A stretch of 64,000 nucleotides of DNA from Metarhizobium sp964253915 (GTDB lineage Bacteria; Pseudomonadota; Alphaproteobacteria; Rhizobiales; Rhizobiaceae). A model generated the notes under the pieces. That model was given only the letters and a program-made list of their open reading frames with translations. It was not told the origin of the DNA and ran no database searches. Location of the stretch: the NCBI RefSeq assembly GCF_964253915.1, contig NZ_CAXUSG020000003.1, positions 62,001-126,000 of the forward strand, written 5' to 3'. Shown here one piece after another: positions 1 through 7,425 of this stretch. A program made the position numbers and the translations under genes. How positions within the stretch are numbered: position 1 is the stretch's first letter; each line of letters opens with the position of its first letter.

Positions 1-1
1 C

Positions 2-199
2 GGCCTGCTGGTCGATGCGCTGGTGCTCGGTCCCGATATTCTGGCCGGCGAGCGACCGCAGGCCATCGTGCCGGCCGGCTGGTGGCAGGCGGCGCAATCA
101 CGTGGCGACTACACGCTGGTCGGCTGCACTGTGGCGCCGGGTTTCGAATTTTCCAAGTTCGAGATGGCGCCGCCCGGCTGGATGCCGGGCCTACCGTAA
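2..199 (+). CDS. DUF985 cupin-family protein, 3' end only
   Basis: The last 65 codons of a gene that begins before the window; the frame is open from base 2 to a TAA at 197-199. The visible part contains VPAGWWQAA and GCTVAPGFEFSKFEMA, which resemble the C-terminal half of the DUF985 (cupin_5) family, a small beta-barrel family of unassigned function. The tail reads APPGW-MPGLP. Family assignment rests only on this fragment. It is convergent with the DUF3108 gene that ends 19 bases away, and no clear terminator hairpin is seen between them. Confidence 0.7.
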   Translation, partial: GLLVDALVLGPDILAGERPQAIVPAGWWQAAQSRGDYTLVGCTVAPGFEFSKFEMAPPGWMPGLP

Positions 200-218
200 A
201 CGGAAAATCCCTGCCCGA

Positions 219-998
219 TCAGGTGTTGCCGCCGAACCTGACGGCGGACACCGTCAGCATGCCGTATTCCGTCGGGATCTTGACGTAGACCGGGGCGTAG
301 ACGTTGACCGGATCGGCCTTGGCAAACCAGATCTCCATCGTCTTCAGCTTCTTCAGGTAGTCGATGTCCTTGCGGTTTTTCTTGAAACCCGCCTTCGGCA
401 CGAACCGGACGCTGCAGACGATGGCATCGCCTTTGAAACCCTTGGTCGAGAAGGGCTTGCTCGCCTTCGGTGTCAGCACGAGGTCCATGCGTGTCTCGCC
501 GTCGAAGATCGGCAGCCTTGCCGGGCAGGCCTTCTTGCTGGCCGGCAGGATGATGCCGGAAATCGGGTCGAGCACGGCACGCAGGTCCTTGCCGGTCACC
601 GGAACCCAATTGTCCGGGTTGCGGCGCGGCTCGGGCGTGATCGAATTGGAGGTGACGTTGCCGTTGCGGAAATTCACCTCGTAGACACGCGTCTTCTTGC
701 CGCTGGTATAGTTCAGCAGGTAATTGCGGGCCTGGAAGCGGTCAGCCGATACCGTGCCGCTGACGGTGGTCTGCGCCGAGATCCGGGTGATCAGATTGGC
801 AATACCGGCGGAATAGATCGTTCCGTCGATCTTGTAGCGCTTCTTGTCCAGCGACGTGGAGAAACTTGCCCGTGCGATCGGCAATCCCGAGAGCGCGACG
901 CTATACTCCATCTCGTGATGTATCTCGTCTGCCTTTGCCGGCAGGCAGGACATCAGCATAACTGCCATCATGCAGCATCGAACGGCGATCATTGCCAT
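219..998 (-). CDS. DUF3108 domain secreted protein
   Basis: A 259-residue protein. It opens with a hydrophobic export signal (MAMIAVRCCMMAVMLMSCLPAKA) followed by DEIHHEMEYSVALSGLPIARASF, the typical start of DUF3108 proteins, which are periplasmic or outer-membrane associated and of unknown role. The conserved elements TSGKKTRVYEV, DPISGIILP and WFAKADPVNVYAPVYVKIPT support the family. An in-frame start lies 15 codons upstream at 1043, but the ATG at 998 has a good ribosome binding site (GGGAG, seven bases before) and starts right at the signal peptide, so it is preferred. It is divergent from rpmB. Function cannot be stated beyond an exported protein. Confidence 0.85.
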   Translation of the reverse strand: MAMIAVRCCMMAVMLMSCLPAKADEIHHEMEYSVALSGLPIARASFSTSLDKKRYKIDGTIYSAGIANLITRISAQTTVSGTVSADRFQARNYLLNYTSGKKTRVYEVNFRNGNVTSNSITPEPRRNPDNWVPVTGKDLRAVLDPISGIILPASKKACPARLPIFDGETRMDLVLTPKASKPFSTKGFKGDAIVCSVRFVPKAGFKKNRKDIDYLKKLKTMEIWFAKADPVNVYAPVYVKIPTEYGMLTVSAVRFGGNT

Positions 999-1114
999 GC
1001 TATTACTCCCGCAGCCCACCTGTTGTAAGGCGGCCGAACCCACTCTATAGGGTTTTTGCTAAGCCAAGAAAACAGCAGCTTTTTGTCAGAAATGCTACAA
1101 GAGCCAAGGTTTGG

Positions 1115-1143
1115 CTTGACGCGGGCGGCTTCGCTGACTATAG
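1115..1143 (+). promoter_or_regulatory. sigma-70 promoter of rpmB
   Basis: CTTGAC at 1115-1120 and CTATAG at 1138-1143 are separated by exactly 17 bases. This matches the rhizobial housekeeping consensus CTTGAC-N17-CTATAT at 11 of 12 positions. It lies about 90 bases upstream of the rpmB start codon and points towards it, leaving a leader of roughly 85 bases. Confidence 0.75.
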
Positions 1144-1235
1144 AACCGCAACTTTCCAATCATGGCCAGTTGGATTGCCTCACCGGTTTTGTCCGGCTTG
1201 GTGTTCATTGGCGAAGAAAAACAATAGGTGGTACC

Positions 1236-1535
1236 ATGTCGCGTGTATGCGAATTGACCGGCAAGGGCGTCCAGGTAGGCAACAACGTCAGCCACGCCAA
1301 CAACAAGACCAAGCGTCGTTTCCTGCCCAACCTGTGCCAGGTAACGCTCATTTCCGACGCCCTCGGCCAGCGTTTCCGTCTGCGCGTTTCCGCTGCAGCT
1401 CTGCGTTCGGTTGAACATCGCGGCGGTCTGGATGCTTTCCTTCTCAAGGCCAGCGAAAACGAACTGAGCATGCGCGCCCGCCTGCTGCGTCGTCAGATCG
1501 CCAAGAAGTCTGCAGAAGTCGCAGCTGCCGCCTAA
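1236..1535 (+). CDS. rpmB: 50S ribosomal protein L28
   Basis: A 99-residue component of the large ribosomal subunit. The start MSRVCELTGKGVQVGNNVSH and the following NNKTKRRFLPNL are diagnostic of bacterial L28. It has the alphaproteobacterial extended form, ending in an Ala/Lys-rich tail (RRQIAKKSAEVAAAA), longer than the roughly 78 residues of E. coli L28. The open frame extends 60 codons upstream, but homology begins at the ATG at 1236. It stands alone with its own promoter at 1115-1143 and a terminator at 1571-1603, so it is probably monocistronic. The identification is secure. Confidence 0.97.
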   Translation: MSRVCELTGKGVQVGNNVSHANNKTKRRFLPNLCQVTLISDALGQRFRLRVSAAALRSVEHRGGLDAFLLKASENELSMRARLLRRQIAKKSAEVAAAA

Positions 1536-1570
1536 TCCGGCCTGCTTCTTAAAAAACATACGGACGGCAG

Positions 1571-1610
1571 AAGGCTTGCACGGATAATCCGGTCAAGCCT
1601 TTTGTTTTGT
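1571..1610 (+). terminator. rho-independent terminator after rpmB
   Basis: AAGGCTTG (1571-1578) pairs perfectly with CAAGCCTT (1594-1601). Partial extra pairing is possible inside the loop, and the T-rich tract TTTTGTTTTGT follows. It lies 36 bases past the rpmB stop and before the leader of the next gene, so that gene probably has its own promoter or depends on read-through. Confidence 0.75.
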
Positions 1611-1627
1611 CCGGTTCGTCCCTCCAA

Positions 1628-1658
1628 CTGGTGGCATCACCCAGGATAAAAAAATGCT
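1628..1658 (+). promoter_or_regulatory. preQ1-I-like riboswitch candidate overlapping the start codon
   Basis: CTGG (1628-1631) pairs with CCAG (1641-1644). The loop segment GGCAT (1633-1637) pairs with ATGCT (1654-1658), which contains the start codon. An A-rich connector GATAAAAAA (1645-1653) joins the two helices. This is an H-type pseudoknot with a C (1640) just before the second strand of the first helix, the same arrangement as class I preQ1 aptamers. The downstream gene encodes a queuosine-precursor transporter, the expected regulon. The purine-rich CAGGA used for ribosome binding overlaps the hairpin. The assignment comes from manual folding only and the first helix is short (four pairs). 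Confidence 0.55.
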
Positions 1659-2289
1659 GAAGACACGCTATTTCATAACCTACACCCTGCTGATGACGCT
1701 CGTCGTCGTCGCCTCGAACTTCCTGGTTCAGTTCCCCGTCTCGGGAACGCTGTTCGGCATCGCCCTTGGCGATCTGCTGACTTGGGGTGCCTTCACCTAT
1801 CCCGTCGCCTTCCTGGTCACCGACCTGACCAACCGCCAGTTCGGCCCCTCCATGGCGCGCAGGGTGGTCCTGGCCGGCTTCGTCGTCGGCGTAGCACTCT
1901 CCTTCGTCACCTCCATGCCACGTATCGCCATCGCCTCCGGCTCGGCTTACCTGCTTGGCCAGCTGCTCGATATCGCCGTCTTCAACCGGCTGCGGCGTCA
2001 GAGTTGGTGGCGTGCGCCGCTGGTCGGCTCGCTGATCGGCTCGGCACTCGATACGGTGATCTTCTTCTCTTTCGCCTTCGCCGCAATGTTCGTGGTCTTC
2101 GGGCCGAACGATCCTTTCGCACTGGAAGCCGCACCGATCCTCGGCGTCTTCGCCGCAGAGGCACCGCGCTGGGTCTCCTGGGCGATCGGCGATTTCTCGG
2201 TGAAGATCATCGTCGGCCTGATGATGCTCTTGCCCTACGGCGCACTGATGAGCGTTCTGAAACCGATGCCGGCGGCCAAATCCGCCTGA
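1654..2289 (+). CDS. queuosine precursor transporter (VUT/YhhQ family)
   Basis: A 211-residue integral membrane protein with about six hydrophobic segments, beginning YFITYTLLMTLVVVASNFLVQ. The internal signature TYPVAFLVTDLTNRQFG is the hallmark of the VUT family (COG1738, YhhQ), which imports preQ0/preQ1 for queuosine biosynthesis. The C-terminal KIIVGLMMLLPYGALM also fits the family. The start at 1654 follows CAGGA by eight bases. The leader folds into a preQ1-I-like pseudoknot that includes the start codon, consistent with feedback control of translation by preQ1. It is downstream of the rpmB terminator and convergent with the esterase-like gene. Confidence 0.88.
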   Translation: MLKTRYFITYTLLMTLVVVASNFLVQFPVSGTLFGIALGDLLTWGAFTYPVAFLVTDLTNRQFGPSMARRVVLAGFVVGVALSFVTSMPRIAIASGSAYLLGQLLDIAVFNRLRRQSWWRAPLVGSLIGSALDTVIFFSFAFAAMFVVFGPNDPFALEAAPILGVFAAEAPRWVSWAIGDFSVKIIVGLMMLLPYGALMSVLKPMPAAKSA

Positions 2290-2299
2290 TAGCAGAGCT

Positions 2300-3301
2300 T
2301 TATTCGACCAGCTTGAACTCCAGCATCACATTGCGCTGGAGAATGGAATGGTTGTCGTCGGAGGTGAGGATGATGTGTGTTGCACCATCCTCGCCGGCGA
2401 TGACGTCGAGACCTTCCATGTTGTCGATCTGATAGTTGAAATCGGCAGTGATCAGCGTCTCGCCGTCGACGACGGCGCCGGGCGCGATATCCGTGCCCTT
2501 GAGGCGGCGGATGCGCATGGCGATACCTGTAGCCCAGTTGAAGCGCCGCTCCAGGATCAGGAGATCGCCGTTCGGCAGGAAGGCGCCATCAGTCACATCG
2601 AAGGAATCGTGGCGTTTCACCGAAAACAGCCCCTTGGAGGGGCCATCGACGACAGCAGCAAAAAGATTGCCTTTCTTATCGACGCTTTTCTCGGCGATGA
2701 TCACCGTGCTGCCCCCGAGCGGGCTTTCCGGCGGTGAAGCGGCAATCATCTCGAAACCGCCATTCGCCCGCAATTCGTTCCTGGGAATCAGAAAGGGAAT
2801 GGATTTTTTCGGCCGCGACGTTTCGAAGCCGGAGAGCGGATAGATGTCGATGCGATGACGCCGCTCGAAACTGACGAGGATCTCGTCACCGCGGATCGTC
2901 AGCCCTTCGGCATCCATGTTCCATTTCACCGTCTCGTCGTGACCGTCCTTGTCGATCATCGAAGTGATGGTGAGGTCGGAAATGTCGGAGAGCCGGCCTT
3001 CGCCATCACGGTCCACAGTGCCGGTCATCCAGTGGCCGGTATCGAGCACGGCGATGAAATTCCGGCCATCGGGACGAAACCGGATCGAGGACACGGCGCC
3101 GAATAGCGATGTCGTCGAGCTCAGCTCAAGCCCCCCGACAAATTCCAACGCGCCAAAACGGGTTTCCGGCGAGCCGACCTTGAAGGCGGAGATCACCCGG
3201 CTGGTCATCACAGCCGTTTCGCCGGCGAAAGCGGGCATCGATGTCGAGGCCGCAAAAAGCAGGGCGAGCGCGCCAAGACAGCGGGTGAAACGCATCGGCA
3301 C
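2300..3301 (-). CDS. phytase-like esterase domain protein, exported
   Basis: A 333-residue protein with a signal peptide (MRFTRCLGALALLFAASTSMPAFA) and a beta-propeller-type 'esterase-like activity of phytase' domain. Supporting motifs are FGALEFVGGLEL near residue 48, VSSIRFRPDGRNFIAVLDTGHW, NMDAEGLTIRGDEILVSFERR, and DNMEGLDVIAGEDG near the C-terminus. Its substrate is unknown; the family name comes from sequence similarity. The start is either GTG at 3301, three bases after the cobT stop, or ATG at 3295. It appears to be the last gene of the cobS-cobT transcription unit, although no link to cobalamin synthesis is known. Confidence 0.82.
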   Translation of the reverse strand: MPMRFTRCLGALALLFAASTSMPAFAGETAVMTSRVISAFKVGSPETRFGALEFVGGLELSSTTSLFGAVSSIRFRPDGRNFIAVLDTGHWMTGTVDRDGEGRLSDISDLTITSMIDKDGHDETVKWNMDAEGLTIRGDEILVSFERRHRIDIYPLSGFETSRPKKSIPFLIPRNELRANGGFEMIAASPPESPLGGSTVIIAEKSVDKKGNLFAAVVDGPSKGLFSVKRHDSFDVTDGAFLPNGDLLILERRFNWATGIAMRIRRLKGTDIAPGAVVDGETLITADFNYQIDNMEGLDVIAGEDGATHIILTSDDNHSILQRNVMLEFKLVE

Positions 3302-3304
3302 CGA

Positions 3305-5206
3305 TCAGCCGGCGCGACGCCGGCGACCGCCACGCGAACCGGCGCTCTGGTCCTCGAACAGCGAAGCCAGCTGCTCGGTCATCGCACCCGCCAGTTCGTC
3401 GGCATCGACGATGGTTACGGCGCGGCGGTAATACCGGGTCACGTCGTGGCCGATGCCGATCGCCAGCAGTTCCACCGGGGAACGCGTCTCAATCTGCTCG
3501 ATGACGGCACGCAGATGCCGCTCCAGATAGTTGCCCGGATTGACCGACAGCGTCGAGTCGTCGACCGGCGCGCCATCCGAGATCATCATCAGGATCTTGC
3601 GCTGCTCCGGACGGCCGATCAGGCGGTTATGCGCCCACATCAGCGCCTCGCCGTCGATGTTTTCCTTGAGCAGGCCCTCGCGCATCATCAGGCCGAGGTT
3701 GCGGCGGGCGCGGCGCCACGGCGCATCGGCGGACTTGTAGATGATGTGACGCAGGTCGTTGAGGCGACCGGGCGTGGCGGGCTTGCCGCCAGCCAGCCAT
3801 TTTTCACGCGACTGCCCGCCCTTCCACGCCTTGGTGGTGAACCCCAAAAGCTCGACCTTGACCCCGCACCGCTCCAGCGTGCGTGCCAGAATGTCGGCGC
3901 AGGTGGCGGCGACGGTGATCGGCCGGCCGCGCATCGAGCCGGAATTGTCGATCAGCAGGGTGACGACCGTATCTCGGAACTTGGTGTCGCGCTCCATCTT
4001 GAAGGAGAGCGGCTGCATCGGGTCGATGATCATGCGCGGCAGGCGCGCCGTATCGAGATAACCTTCTTCCAGGTCGAAATCCCAGGAGCGGTTCTGCTTC
4101 GCCATCAGGCGGCGCTGCAGGCGGTTGGCCAGCCGGCCGACGGCACCCTGCAGGTGGGCAAGCTGCTTGTCGAGGAAGGCGCGCAGGCGGTCCAGCTCCG
4201 CCTCGTCGCACAGCTCCTCGGCGGTGATCTCCTCGTCGAATTCCTCGGTAAAGACGTGGTAATCGACCTTCTCGTTGAAATCGTCGAAGGGGCTGTTCGG
4301 GCGGCGGGTTTCGCCGGGCGTCTCGGAATCGTCGTCGCCGTCGTCGGAGAGTTCCTCTTCGGAAATCTCGGCGCCGTCCATCTCGCCGTCTTCCATCTGC
4401 TCCTGCGAGGCTTCGCTTTCCTCGGCAGGCGCGGCGTCGGAGCCGGCCTCCTCATCGACGTTTTCTTCGTTCTGCTCGTCGCTGCGCGGCTGGTCTTCGT
4501 CGGTGCTGGTGTCTTCGTTGTCCGGCTCGCTGTCCTCGTTGGCGTATTCCTCCGCCATCTCCATCGAGGTCAGCATGCTGCGCACCAGGCGGGCAAAAGC
4601 CGGCTGATCCTCGATCGAGGCCGCCAGCTTTTCGAGATCGCCGGCCGCTTTGTCCTCGATGAAATTGCGCCAGAGGTCGAGCACCTTGCCGGCGCTCGCC
4701 GGCGGCTTTTCGCCGGTCAGCCGCTCGCGCACCATCATCGCCAGGGCCTCTTCGATCGGCGCATCCTGCTGCCGCTCGACATTGCCGAAATTGGCCTTGG
4801 CGTATTTTTCATGGTGCATGGAGGCGAGGTTGCTCGCCGTGCCGCTCATGCGCAGCGCGCCGATCGATTCCACCCGTGCCTGCTCGACCGCATCGAAGAT
4901 GATGCGGGCATCGCTGCCCTGCGGCGCCATGGTGGCGTGCACCTTGGCATCGTGGCAGGCAATGCGCAGCGCCATGGAATCGCCGAGCCCGCGAGTAACC
5001 GCAAGCTCGTGCGCCGTCGGACGCTTCGACAGCTCCGGCAGGCGGATGCGGTCGCCGGCCATGCCGGGACGCTCGTTGGCGAAAGCGACCTCGACATTGC
5101 CGTCACCAGCAATCGAGCGCACGCAGCCGGTGATGGCCCGGCGCAATGGCTCCATGTCCACCGGTCCGCCGGGTTTCGTTCTGGTATTATCGCCTCGACC
5201 TGCCAT
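3305..5206 (-). CDS. cobT: cobaltochelatase subunit CobT
   Basis: A 633-residue subunit of the aerobic cobaltochelatase, which inserts cobalt into hydrogenobyrinic acid a,c-diamide together with CobS and CobN. It has an N-terminal CobT domain, a long Asp/Glu-rich linker (about residues 225-315), and a C-terminal von Willebrand A domain. The MIDAS motif DNSGSM is near residue 418 and a second acidic site follows at MISDGAPVDD. The length matches rhizobial and Pseudomonas denitrificans CobT. It starts 19 bases downstream of cobS on the same strand, and the two form the AAA+/VWA motor of the chelatase. CobN is not in the window. Confidence 0.97.
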   Translation of the reverse strand: MAGRGDNTRTKPGGPVDMEPLRRAITGCVRSIAGDGNVEVAFANERPGMAGDRIRLPELSKRPTAHELAVTRGLGDSMALRIACHDAKVHATMAPQGSDARIIFDAVEQARVESIGALRMSGTASNLASMHHEKYAKANFGNVERQQDAPIEEALAMMVRERLTGEKPPASAGKVLDLWRNFIEDKAAGDLEKLAASIEDQPAFARLVRSMLTSMEMAEEYANEDSEPDNEDTSTDEDQPRSDEQNEENVDEEAGSDAAPAEESEASQEQMEDGEMDGAEISEEELSDDGDDDSETPGETRRPNSPFDDFNEKVDYHVFTEEFDEEITAEELCDEAELDRLRAFLDKQLAHLQGAVGRLANRLQRRLMAKQNRSWDFDLEEGYLDTARLPRMIIDPMQPLSFKMERDTKFRDTVVTLLIDNSGSMRGRPITVAATCADILARTLERCGVKVELLGFTTKAWKGGQSREKWLAGGKPATPGRLNDLRHIIYKSADAPWRRARRNLGLMMREGLLKENIDGEALMWAHNRLIGRPEQRKILMMISDGAPVDDSTLSVNPGNYLERHLRAVIEQIETRSPVELLAIGIGHDVTRYYRRAVTIVDADELAGAMTEQLASLFEDQSAGSRGGRRRRAG

Positions 5207-5225
5207 GACCTGTCTTCACATACCC

Positions 5226-6212
5226 TCAGGCGCTCAGAACGATGTTCGCAGCGCTTTCCTTGAGTTCGACGCCGAAGGCGCGCTGATAATGCTCAGCCAC
5301 CAGCGCTCGCTCCAGCTCGTCGCACTTGTTGAGGAAGGTGACGCGGAAGGCGAAGGCGACGTCGCCGAAGATCTCGGCGTTTTCCGCCCAGGTGATCACC
5401 GTACGCGGGCTCATGACCGTGGAAAGGTCGCCGTTGACGAAAGCTGCGCGGGTCAGGTCGGCAACACGCACCATCTTGGAAACGGTGTCGCGGCCGGCGC
5501 CCTCGAAGCTTTTCACCTTGGCGAGCACGATGTCGACTTCCTTGTCGTGCGGCAGGTAGTTCAGCGTCGTGACGATCGACCAGCGGTCCATCTGCGCCTG
5601 GTTGATCTGCTGCGTGCCGTGGTAAAGGCCGGTCGTGTCGCCGAGGCCGACGGTGTTGGCCGTCGAGAAGATGCGGAAGGCGGGGTGCGGGCGGATGACG
5701 CGGCTCTGGTCGAGCAGCGTCAGGCGGCCGGAGGATTCCAGCACGCGCTGGATGACGAACATCACGTCCGGGCGGCCGGCATCGTATTCGTCGAAGACGA
5801 GCGCGACATTGTGCTGGTAGGCCCAGGGCAGGATGCCGTCCTTGAATTCGGTGATCTGCAGGCCGTCCTTGACGACGATGGCATCCTTGCCGACGAGGTC
5901 GATACGGCTGACATGGCTATCGAGGTTGACGCGCACGCAAGGCCAGTTGAGGCGGGCTGCGACCTGTTCGATATGGGTGGACTTGCCGGTTCCGTGGAAG
6001 CCGGAGACCATGACGCGGCGGTTATGGGCAAAGCCGGCCAGGATGGCGAGCGTCGTCTCACGGTCGAAAAGATAGTCCGGATCGAGATCGGGCACATAGG
6101 CATCGCCCTTGCTGTAGGCCGGCACGCGGATATCGGTATCAATGCCGAAGACCTCCCGCACCGAAACGGTGGTATCCGGCAGGTTCGAGTAATCGAGTTC
6201 AGTCTTGCTCAT
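5226..6212 (-). CDS. cobS: cobaltochelatase subunit CobS (AAA+ ATPase)
   Basis: A 328-residue MoxR/BchI-like AAA+ ATPase that pairs with CobT to drive cobalt insertion in aerobic cobalamin synthesis. The Walker A GFHGTGKST is near residues 71-79, Walker B LVFDEYDA near 138-145, and the sensor region IFSTANTVGLGD follows. The preferred start is the ATG at 6212 (MSKTELDYSNLP), preceded by GGAG at five bases and matching known CobS N-termini; the frame stays open 15 codons further. It is the first gene of cobS-cobT-esterase. No cobalamin riboswitch is seen upstream. Confidence 0.97.
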   Translation of the reverse strand: MSKTELDYSNLPDTTVSVREVFGIDTDIRVPAYSKGDAYVPDLDPDYLFDRETTLAILAGFAHNRRVMVSGFHGTGKSTHIEQVAARLNWPCVRVNLDSHVSRIDLVGKDAIVVKDGLQITEFKDGILPWAYQHNVALVFDEYDAGRPDVMFVIQRVLESSGRLTLLDQSRVIRPHPAFRIFSTANTVGLGDTTGLYHGTQQINQAQMDRWSIVTTLNYLPHDKEVDIVLAKVKSFEGAGRDTVSKMVRVADLTRAAFVNGDLSTVMSPRTVITWAENAEIFGDVAFAFRVTFLNKCDELERALVAEHYQRAFGVELKESAANIVLSA

Positions 6213-6316
6213 CATGTCTCCAAAGCAGGCGCTGCCGCCCGGCCGCATAAATCTCATACATTTCGTAACAGTGTCACTCGGCGGGTATAGGTCGGTGACG
6301 GATCAGACGTTGTCCC

Positions 6317-6943
6317 TTAGCAGAAACCAGCCTGCTTTAACAATTGATATGCTTGGATGACGGCGCGAAAACGCTCTTCCGAACCTCTGTCTCCGCCATT
6401 GGCATCCGGGTGGTGTTTTTTGACCAGATCCTTGTAGGCCTGCTTGATATCGGCCGCCGTCGCCGCCGGGCCAAGGCCCAACGTATCGAAGGCTTTCGAT
6501 TCCAGCGTCTTCAGCTTGCGCTGTTGCGGGGCGAAACGCGACCCTTTGCCACGCGACTGCTGCACAAAACCGAACGGATCCTTCATCCGCGCATGCATGC
6601 CGGCCGCCCCGGAGCGCGTATCGGCGTGCAGCGGTGCGGAACGCGCCGCCTTGTTGACGCCGACGGTCCAGGTCGGGCGGTGACCGGTGATCGCTTCCTT
6701 CTGGTAGCGGGCGATCTCGGTATCCGACAGGCCTGAGAAATAATTGTATCCCTTGTTGTATTCCCGGACGTGATCGAAACAGAACAGGAAGAACTGCCCC
6801 TCGGCATTGCGTCCGACCGGGGCGCGATGAACGCCCTTTTTGTCGCAGCCGTCCCACTGGCAGTTGGGACCGGATGCCTCGGCCTCCTGCTCCCGTTTCC
6901 GGCGCGTGCGGATGCGATCGAAGATTTTTGAATCAAGTTTCAT
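6317..6943 (-). CDS. J-domain (DnaJ-like) protein with N-terminal Cys/His cluster
   Basis: A 208-residue protein. The C-terminal 55 residues form a J domain (DTLGLGPAATAADIKQAYKD, then HHPD near residue 175), the part that stimulates DnaK ATPase. The N-terminal part is not DnaJ-like; it has a C28-x4-C33-x5-H39 and C55-x2-H58 arrangement that could bind zinc. The region after it (GYNYFSGLSDTEIARYQ) is typical of this alphaproteobacterial J-protein group. There is no Gly/Phe region or DnaJ zinc finger, so this is a specialised co-chaperone and not DnaJ. It is divergent from bolA, a common rhizobial arrangement. Confidence 0.88.
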   Translation of the reverse strand: MKLDSKIFDRIRTRRKREQEAEASGPNCQWDGCDKKGVHRAPVGRNAEGQFFLFCFDHVREYNKGYNYFSGLSDTEIARYQKEAITGHRPTWTVGVNKAARSAPLHADTRSGAAGMHARMKDPFGFVQQSRGKGSRFAPQQRKLKTLESKAFDTLGLGPAATAADIKQAYKDLVKKHHPDANGGDRGSEERFRAVIQAYQLLKQAGFC

Positions 6944-7055
6944 GGGGCCTGATTATGGTACGGTGCCGAAGGCACAACAAGAATTGACAAAGCGGAATGT
7001 TGCTGGCTTCTTGGGAACCCTTTGCCAACAGGCGGACACGCCGGAAGGAGGCCCG

Positions 7056-7337
7056 ATGTCGCTTCAAGCCCGCATCGAACAGAAGCTCACGGATACCTTC
7101 CAGCCGGAGCGGCTGGCGGTGATCAACGAAAGCCATCTGCATGCCGGCCACCATGCCGATATGACGGGCGAAGGTGAGACACATATGCGCGTGCGCATCG
7201 TCTCGTCGAAATTCGCCGACATGACGCGGCTTGCGCGCCATCGTGCCATCACGGAACTGTTGAAGCCGGAACTCGATGCGGGTCTGCATGCGCTGGCCGT
7301 CGAGCCATCCGCACCCGGTGAACCCACCCGCTGGTAA
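7056..7337 (+). CDS. BolA family protein
   Basis: A 93-residue BolA-fold protein. BolA proteins partner with monothiol glutaredoxins to bind [2Fe-2S] clusters and affect iron sensing, or act as morphology regulators. The motif HLHAGH (near residue 27), ETHMRVRIVSSKF, and RHRAITELLKPEL are characteristic, including the conserved His. The ATG at 7056 follows an excellent Shine-Dalgarno (GGAAGGAGG); the longer open frame upstream antisenses the J-protein gene and is rejected. It is divergent from the J-domain gene with 112 bases between starts. Confidence 0.92.
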   Translation: MSLQARIEQKLTDTFQPERLAVINESHLHAGHHADMTGEGETHMRVRIVSSKFADMTRLARHRAITELLKPELDAGLHALAVEPSAPGEPTRW

Positions 7338-7425
7338 AAGGGAACTGGACCCCATATAGGCGCCTGACGACCGGAAGCCAATATGCAATTTATGACCGGT
7401 CATTCGGCAAGGCGCCGTTTGCCGA

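Noticed and set aside
3446..5263. 605-codon open frame antisense to cobT
   Set aside because: It is the mirror of a high-GC gene with strong codon bias; its protein is Arg/Leu/Val-rich without family signals, whereas cobT on the other strand is unmistakable.
6213..6316. Cobalamin riboswitch upstream of cobS
   Set aside because: The gap is too short (about 100 bases) and contains no B12-box-like sequence.
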